10,000 bases of DNA, from contig CAJNDS010002197.1 of the NCBI GenBank assembly GCA_905221605.1, positions 70,001 to 80,000 on the forward strand, written 5' to 3'. The translations under genes and the position numbers were made by a program. This document shows positions 5,750 through 10,000 of the stretch, piece by piece. Numbering within the stretch: the stretch's first letter is position 1; every line of letters starts with the position of its first letter. A model generated the notes under the pieces. It was not told where the DNA came from. It ran no database searches and was given only the letters and a program-made list of their open reading frames with translations. The DNA comes from Symbiodinium natans. Lineage: Eukaryota; Sar; Dinophyceae; Suessiales; Symbiodiniaceae.

Positions 5750-8700
5750 GTATGGTTTCATACAACTTGATCAGGGTTTCTAGGGGTTTAGAGTTTAAGA
5801 CTGTCATACCTGCAACAGATACACCCTAGGTCCCAAGCCTTAAGCCCTAAACCCTAACCCTAGCTCTAAACCCTAAACCCCTAAGCCCTAAGCCCTAAGC
5901 CCTAAGCCCTAAGCCCTAAGCCCTAAACTCCCTAAACCCTAAACCCTAGATTTCTTGTGAAACCCTAAACCCTGAACCTTCAAGGTACTGGGCGCTGGGA
6001 GTTTCGGGACCGCGATGGCCATGGTCGCAGCGCGCGCCGGCCATGACGTGGTCCTCTACTGCCGCCAGGACCGTAGTGACCTAAATGAACCCTTTTAGGG
6101 TTAGGGTTTAGGGTTTAGGGTTTTGGGTTTAGGGTTTAGGGTTTAGGGGTTTAGGGTTTAGGGTTTAGGGTTAGGGTTTAGGGTTGAGAGTTTAGGGTTT
6201 AGGGTTTAGGGTTTGGGGGATCATGTACGTTAGACTACCGTAATCTCTCCTAGGGCAGATGGACCATGAACTTCATTTAGGCACACCCTAAGTAATCCTT
6301 GCGGATTTCATCTAAATTAGTCCCCAAGTCAGGTGGCCCTTGCAACAGGAGGAGCAGGCCTCCAGCATCACCTTGAAGCACCGGAATCCACGAGCCCTCA
6401 GCGAGTTCGAGCTTCCTCCGAACCTGCGGGCCACCACCAGCCTCCCCGAAGCCATTGAAGGTGAAGCCCGAACGGGGCTTTTTCGGGTTTGGGGTTTAGG
6501 CTTTAGGATTGAAATGTAAAAATTGCAGAGTTCCAAACCGCGAAGCCTCAATTCAAAACCCTGAAGCCGCCTGGAGCATCCCGGACTGGCTCTGCATAAT
6601 TATTCATGTATTCTAAATTACGGCCGTCCCCGCTTCTCGAACGTTCCGAAAACGGGATTTCGTGACAGAAAGGCATCCTCTAGACCGAATCCAGCCTGAG
6701 GCGCAAACCCTTTCAGCTAACGAGCCCCGCGAGGGACCTGCCAACCACCTTCGACTCCTCCTCCTCCTCCTCCTCCTCGTAGAAACTACGAGGGATCTGC
6801 CAACCACCTTCTAGTCCCTCTCGCCACCCGCACAGCCGCACAGCTAAACTACACCCAAAGAAACCCCAAGCCTGGGACGTTCCCACTTTTTCTAACAGTC
6901 TTTAAGAGGGATAAGAGTACCCCCTATTATACTCCCCAGGAGAACACCTCCCAACCCCAAACCCAGAGCCCGAATCCCTTGGAGGGAGCGCGCTCATCAT
7001 CCACGGGCTGCCAGCGCAAGGGACTCCCAAGTTCTTGGCGGAGCACCGGGAGCTGATCCCAGCGGAGGTGGCTTTAGGGTGTAGGGCTTAGGGTTTGAGG
7101 TTTGGGCTTAGGGTTTAGGGTTTGGGGTTCTGGGTTTGGGGTTTAGCGTTTAGGGCTTAGGGCTTCGGGGTTTCGGGGTGACAGTTTTGGCTAGTTGGGG
7201 GTTGCGTTTCGAGATAGAAGTGCAAGGGGGTTGAGGTGTCACAGGCTTCAGGGGCTTAGGTGGTCGAAAGCAGGGACTGAAGGGTTTAGGGTTTAAGGGG
7301 GTAGGCGGCCCCTCTTATTTAGGGTACCCAAAGAGGGTTTAGGGTTTGGGGTTTAGGGTCCAGGAAAACAGCCGGAAAGCCTTCCCAAACCGTTTCCAAT
7401 AAAGGTCCCCGTCTGCATCACCAGCTCCCTGGCGCTTCAACCAAGGTAAGTTTTGCTTTGTGCGGCGGTTTAGGGTTCTTAATAGGGATTATAGTATCCC
7501 CCCATAAATAATTCCTATTAAGGATTGTTAGTATAAGGGGGAACATCCCAAGGTGTATTCGGGGGTTGAGGGGGTTTGGGGTTGAAGGACTTTTTTAGGG
7601 TCTTCGGAGTAGAGGTTTGTTAGGGAGCCTTTTGAGCCTCATGTTGGGCCTCAAAGGCTTTGAAGAACCCAGGCAAGGGCCTGTACCTCCCAACCAAACA
7701 GCTCCTGGGCGATGCCATCTGCAGCGAGATGGGGCGCAGCCAGTGCTTGGCCTACCTCAGCGGGCCATCTTTTGCCAAGGACCGGGAACAAGAAAAACCC
7801 AAGCTTTCCCACCCGAATTCCTGTGCCTTGGCCCCCGGGCGCGCGAAGTTCAAAGGAGCTGATGATGAAGCAGCCCACGGCGGTGGTGGTGGCCTGTGCA
7901 GACTTACCCATGGCCGAGAAGATCCAGTGCATGCTCTCCACCCTCTTCTTCCGCGTCTACACCACCACGGACGTCGTGGGCGTCCAGCTCGGCGGGGCCC
8001 TCAAGAACCCCTTGGCCATCGGGGCGGGCATGATTGAGGGCCGGGGCTTGGGCATCAACACCATGGCCGCCTACGTGACCAAGGCGCAGCTGGAGCTCCA
8101 GAAGCTCGCCACCGCCATGGGAGGGGATGCGGCCACGATCTCCGGGCTCAGTGGCGTGGGGGACCTGATGCTCACGGCTTTTGGGTCCCTGTCCCGGAAT
8201 CGGACCACGGGTGTCCGGCTGGCCAAAGGGGATAAGCTGGAGGACATCCTGCAAGAGATGACCGTCGAGGGCGTCCCGACGGCGGCGGTGGCAGTGTGCT
8301 ACGCTGATCAGTGCGACTTAGAACTGCCAGCCTCCAGGGTGATATCTAAACAAAAGTCTCTCTTCTTTCTTTGACCCTATGCTCTATGCTCCGAAACATG
8401 TGTTTGCAGGAACAGGTGGGGAGATTTAGTTATCCCTGTGATAAGCTGAGGTGAACGCCCTTTGTGAGATTTTTCACGCTTAGGTTGCTGGGCACCCTAG
8501 CTCATAGCTTGAGGGCCCTAAACCCTACACCCCTAAACCTTCAAAATCGCGCTCCGTAGGGATGTCGGGGGGGTTTCTCCACCCCAGGTCTTCCGGACCG
8601 TCGCCGCCATCTTGGACGGTTCCATGCAGATGGAGTGCCTCGGCAGCCCCCAGTGGGTACTTTGATGAGAGTTTAGGGTTCAGGTTTAGGGTTAAGGGTT

Positions 8701-9132
8701 AAGGGTTTAGGGTTTAATATTTAGGGTTTAGGGTTTAGGGTTAGGGAAGGGGGTTTTAAGGGAGGCGCGCTTAGGGTTGTCCGTTTTGGGGTTCCAGGGT
8801 CCTTTACGAAACAAAAGAGGTATTTGGGTTGTAAGGGTACCCTTATGATGCTAAGGGTGGGGTTTTGGCGTTGTTTTTCCCTTATGCGCTTAACCTACAA
8901 GAGGCAGCCTGCCCTTGCTCTACCTAAATTCGTGCCAAGGAGGCGCTTGATTTCGTTCAACCCTAAACCCGAAACCATCCAGGCAGAAAAAATATAATAT
9001 GTGATGTTATTCTTAGGGTTTAGGGTTTAGGGTTTTTAGGGTTTAGGGCAAATTCGCAAGATATCTGTGCCCAGGAACGCCCTCGTGGCGCTCATGGGAA
9101 GGCCTCTGCGACAAGAGCAGGCGGTGCGATGA
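5666..9132 (+). CDS. GPDH: NAD(P)-dependent glycerol-3-phosphate dehydrogenase, nine exons, complete
   Basis: Interconverts dihydroxyacetone phosphate and sn-glycerol 3-phosphate with NAD(P)H. Proposed exons: 5666-5749, 5985-6068, 6349-6460, 6985-7067, 7405-7423, 7673-7779, 7856-8329, 8588-8652, 9075-9132; they sum to 1086 nt, 361 codons plus TGA, with every junction in phase. The start ATG has G at -3 and +4 and an in-frame TAG at 5624-5626 upstream. Visible motifs: Rossmann GAGSFG (residues 31-36), PPNLRATTSL (exon 3), TSKGL (K129), GPSFAK (158-163), GGALKN (K213), GLSGVGDLMLT (260-270), SRNR (276-279), VEGVPTA (300-306). By family knowledge K129, K213, D266, T270, R277 and N278 match active-site residues of GPD1/GpsA-type enzymes. 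Overall it resembles bacterial GpsA and plant cytosolic GPDH in length and order. The first 28 residues are polar, with no signal peptide, so cytosol is the likely site. Family assignment is very secure; the first exon and the exon 5/6 junction are the least certain parts. Confidence -1.
5840..5975. repeat. CCCTAAA / CCCTAAG array in GPDH intron 1
   Basis: Intron 1 (5750-5984) is over half telomere-type repeat. A run of about seven CCCTAAG units (about 5880-5927) sits between ordinary CCCTAAA units, so one variant was amplified locally. The array ends only about 10 bp before exon 2. Confidence -1.
6097..6214. repeat. TTTAGGG array in GPDH intron 2
   Basis: G-strand orientation, opposite to the array in intron 1. 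About 16 heptamer-like units with a few 6- and 8-nt variants, starting some 30 bp after exon 2. Intron 2 spans 6069-6348 with a GA donor (CAG|gaccg); the remainder is unique. Confidence -1.
6461..6984. other. GPDH intron 3, with CTC run and 59-bp-spaced repeat
   Basis: Intron of 524 bp, GT donor. Contains the 22-bp direct repeat GAGGGAYCTGCCAACCACC-TTC at 6731-6752 and 6790-6811, an intervening CTC microsatellite (about 6754-6777), a small hairpin CGTAG-AAA-CTACG (6778-6790), and a degenerate palindromic element near 6895-6936. It has only slight telomere-type content. Confidence -1.
7072..7362. repeat. TTTAGGG-type repeats in GPDH intron 4
   Basis: Intron 4 (7068-7404) holds two G-strand tracts, about 7072-7180 and 7278-7362, with many TTTGGGG, TTAGGGC and TTCGGGG variants. 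They are strongly diverged compared with the arrays at 6097 and 9747, suggesting greater age. Confidence -1.
7405..7423 (+). CDS. GPDH: GPDH exon 5, 19-nt micro-exon
   Basis: Encodes VPVCIT plus the first base of a Ser codon. Joining A|gctccc (GC donor) to cccag|GCAAGG at 7673 yields VPVCITSKGLYLP, which restores the family SKG motif holding the first conserved active-site lysine. A GT donor lies 22 nt further on (gtaag at 7446), but using it would shift the next exon out of frame and destroy SKG. The micro-exon reading is therefore preferred, though not proven. Confidence -1.
7478..7545. repeat. Short palindromic element, copy 2 (inverted)
   Basis: In GPDH intron 5 (7424-7672). Arms CTTAATAGGGATTAT (7478-7492) and ATAATTCCTATTAAG (7508-7522), one mismatch. 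Read on the minus strand, 7545-7478 resembles about 1685-1750 beyond the arms (CCTTATAC-AACA, then TCCTTAATAGG). A degenerate third member lies at 6895-6936. Confidence -1.
7856..8329 (+). CDS. GPDH: GPDH exon 7, C-terminal catalytic domain
   Basis: The longest exon, 158 codons with no stop. It carries the PTAVVVA strand, TTDVVGVQLGGALKN with the catalytic lysine, GLSGVGDLMLT, SRNRTTGVRL and VEGVPTA, in the order of the GPDH C-terminal helical domain. It is read from AAAG|GAGCTG, so that GPSFAK|ELMM joins in frame, to CTGCCA|gcctcc, so that LELP|VFRTVAAILDG continues in the next exon. Sequence beyond 8330 stays open to a TGA at 8372 but loses family resemblance and is intronic. Confidence -1.
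8330..8587. other. GPDH intron 7
   Basis: Intron of 258 bp between CCA|gcctcc (GC donor) and ccccag|GTC. Mostly unique, with a short CCCTAAA-strand patch at 8513-8545. No further coding signal. Confidence -1.
8653..9074. other. GPDH intron 8 with two TTTAGGG tracts
   Basis: Intron of 422 bp with a GT donor (CA|gtgggt), cut inside CCCAG so that CA plus G restores Gln343. G-strand repeat at about 8671-8747 and 9013-9048, separated by unique sequence that includes degenerate CCCTAAACCC at 8960. Confidence -1.
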
Positions 9133-9888
9133 GGGGCAGAGGCGCCCCTTTTGGATTCCACAAGCCCTAAACCCTAAACCCTAAACCCTAAGCCCTAAGC
9201 CCTACACCCTAAACCCTAAACCCTAAACCCTAAAACCTAAACCCTAAACCCTAGGATCCCGCAAAGTTCTGAATCCCTCCCCCAAAGCCCTGAGCTCCCC
9301 GCCAAGATCGAGAACCCCCGCTCCCCCCGCCCAAAGCCTTGTCCCCCGCGCTCCTGATCGCCCTGCTTAGGGAGTTGGGTTCCCTTTTGTGGTGCGATTA
9401 TGGCAGGGATCCACAACTTGCCGCGCACCTTCATGTAGGCCGGTGATCGCCTGCTGGCCGTGCCGAAAAAAGAGGGCTTTGTAGGCTTTGGGGGCTTGGG
9501 GCTCAGGGTTTGAGGGTCTTGGCTTTTCAGGCTTCTGTGGCTTGGGTTGAGAGAGGGTTTAGGGTTCAGGGTTCAGGGTTCAGGTTTACAGTCAACCTCA
9601 AAAGGGGGTTGAACCTGCATCTCGAGCGCCCGCACCCCAAACGAGCCCTGCTCTCTGCAGATCCTCAAGGCACGGATTTCGGGTTTTCGGGTTTGCGGGG
9701 GGTTCTTAGGAACACCTTGTGCCCCAATTTCTGAATGCCCCAACCGTAAACCCTAAACGCTAAACCCTAAACCCTAAACCCTAAACCCTAAACCCTAAAC
9801 CCTAAACCCTAAACCCTAAACCCTAAACCCTAAACCCTAAACCCTAAACCGTACCCCCGCACCCGAAAAATGCTGTGAGCTCCCTAAG
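9133..9888. other. Unassigned region downstream of GPDH
   Basis: Contains the CCCTAAA array at 9163-9253, a C-rich unique stretch (9254-9440), degenerate TTTAGGG/TTCAGGG repeat (about 9495-9590) and the long array at 9747-9850. A possible exon-like reading, AGDRLLAVPKKEG, follows an AG at about 9439, but it has no family match or partner. No poly-A signal can be named. Confidence -1.
9747..9850. repeat. Near-perfect CCCTAAA array
   Basis: About 14 heptamers, the most homogeneous tract in the window, with single-base variants only at its edges (CGTAAAC, CCTAAACG). The homogeneity suggests recent expansion or recent insertion. It ends about 40 bp before PPR exon F. Confidence -1.
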
Positions 9889-9936
9889 GAATGGGCTCTT
9901 GCGCTTCACCTGCTGCGGTCGATGGTCCGCCTCCAG
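9889..9936 (+). CDS. PPR exon F (helix B half-repeat)
   Basis: Reads EWALALHLLRSMVRLQ, a clear W-A-L--LL--M PPR helix B. Acceptor cctaag|GAATGG; probable GA donor CAG|gagcgg. It begins at repeat position 17 in phase 0, exactly where exon E (ending at position 16, phase 0) leaves off. It may therefore belong to the same PPR gene, or to a second PPR gene starting downstream of GPDH. No ISAC-type helix-A exon is visible between 9133 and 9888, which favours the first view. Confidence -1.
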
Positions 9937-9972
9937 GAGCGGGAGCCCCCTACGCCACTTAAGTGACCTAAA

Positions 9973-10000
9973 CAAACCCTAGCCCTAACCCTAAACCCTA
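9973..10000. repeat. CCCTAAA tract running off the window end
   Basis: Short C-strand telomere-type units following CTAGCCCTAACC, cut by the window boundary, so its full length is unknown. Confidence -1.

Noticed and set aside
7183-7197. TTTTGGCT motif resembling part of the dinoflagellate spliced leader
   Set aside because: Only eight bases match the TTTTGGCTCAAG leader end and it lies inside GPDH intron 4; too short to call a relic leader.
7651-8254. Minus-strand open frames of 96 and 116 codons
   Set aside because: They lie antisense to GPDH exons 6-7, whose plus-strand translation matches the family; they are shadows of GC-rich coding.
9439-9475. AGDRLLAVPKKEG exon-like reading after an AG
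   Set aside because: Compositionally plausible but without any known motif, partner exon or phase evidence.
9747-10000. True chromosome end
   Set aside because: The arrays are interrupted by a PPR exon and similar tracts occur throughout in both orientations, so these are interstitial.

Overview
The window reads as nuclear DNA of a dinoflagellate. Three things point there. Degenerate PPR motifs of the 'ISACEK' type, which dinoflagellate genomes carry in large numbers, appear in small exons. Introns use GT, GC and GA donors with AG acceptors, mostly at AG|G junctions. CCCTAAA/TTTAGGG telomere-type repeats are scattered through introns and intergenic DNA. No prokaryotic gene organisation, rRNA, tRNA or CRISPR array is visible. 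The genus cannot be fixed from the sequence.

Layout. 1-1035: low-copy sequence with no assignable gene, an 82-bp tandem duplication (819-985) and short CCCTAAA tracts. 1036-5283: five small forward exons (1036-1101, 1948-1994, 2491-2533, 4793-4833, 5214-5283). Joined, they encode two complete 35-residue PPR repeats and the first half of a third. Their introns hold CCCTAAA/TTTAGGG tracts, three CTA/TGC microsatellites and several local tandem repeats. 5666-9132: a complete nine-exon gene on the + strand for NAD(P)-dependent glycerol-3-phosphate dehydrogenase, 361 residues, with all eight junctions in phase and the expected cofactor and catalytic motifs. 9133-9888: repeats and unassigned sequence. 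9889-9936: another PPR half-repeat exon. It starts at exactly the residue position and phase where the exon ending at 5283 stops, so the GPDH gene may sit inside a PPR intron of about 4.6 kb. 9937-10000: CCCTAAA repeat.

The dehydrogenase would interconvert dihydroxyacetone phosphate and glycerol 3-phosphate, feeding glycerolipid synthesis and redox balance; its N-terminus shows no targeting peptide. The PPR protein would be an RNA-binding helical-repeat protein, probably organellar, but both its ends lie outside what can be recognised. The two genes have no evident functional link.

Most notable: (1) the two gene models rebuilt from exons as small as 19 nt, with GA and GC donors; (2) the possible nested gene; (3) telomere-type repeats placed so that three short exons are bracketed by a C-rich tract upstream and a G-rich tract downstream; (4) a dispersed palindromic element of about 45-70 bp with two clear copies and one degenerate copy; (5) a four-unit 21-bp higher-order telomere-type array.
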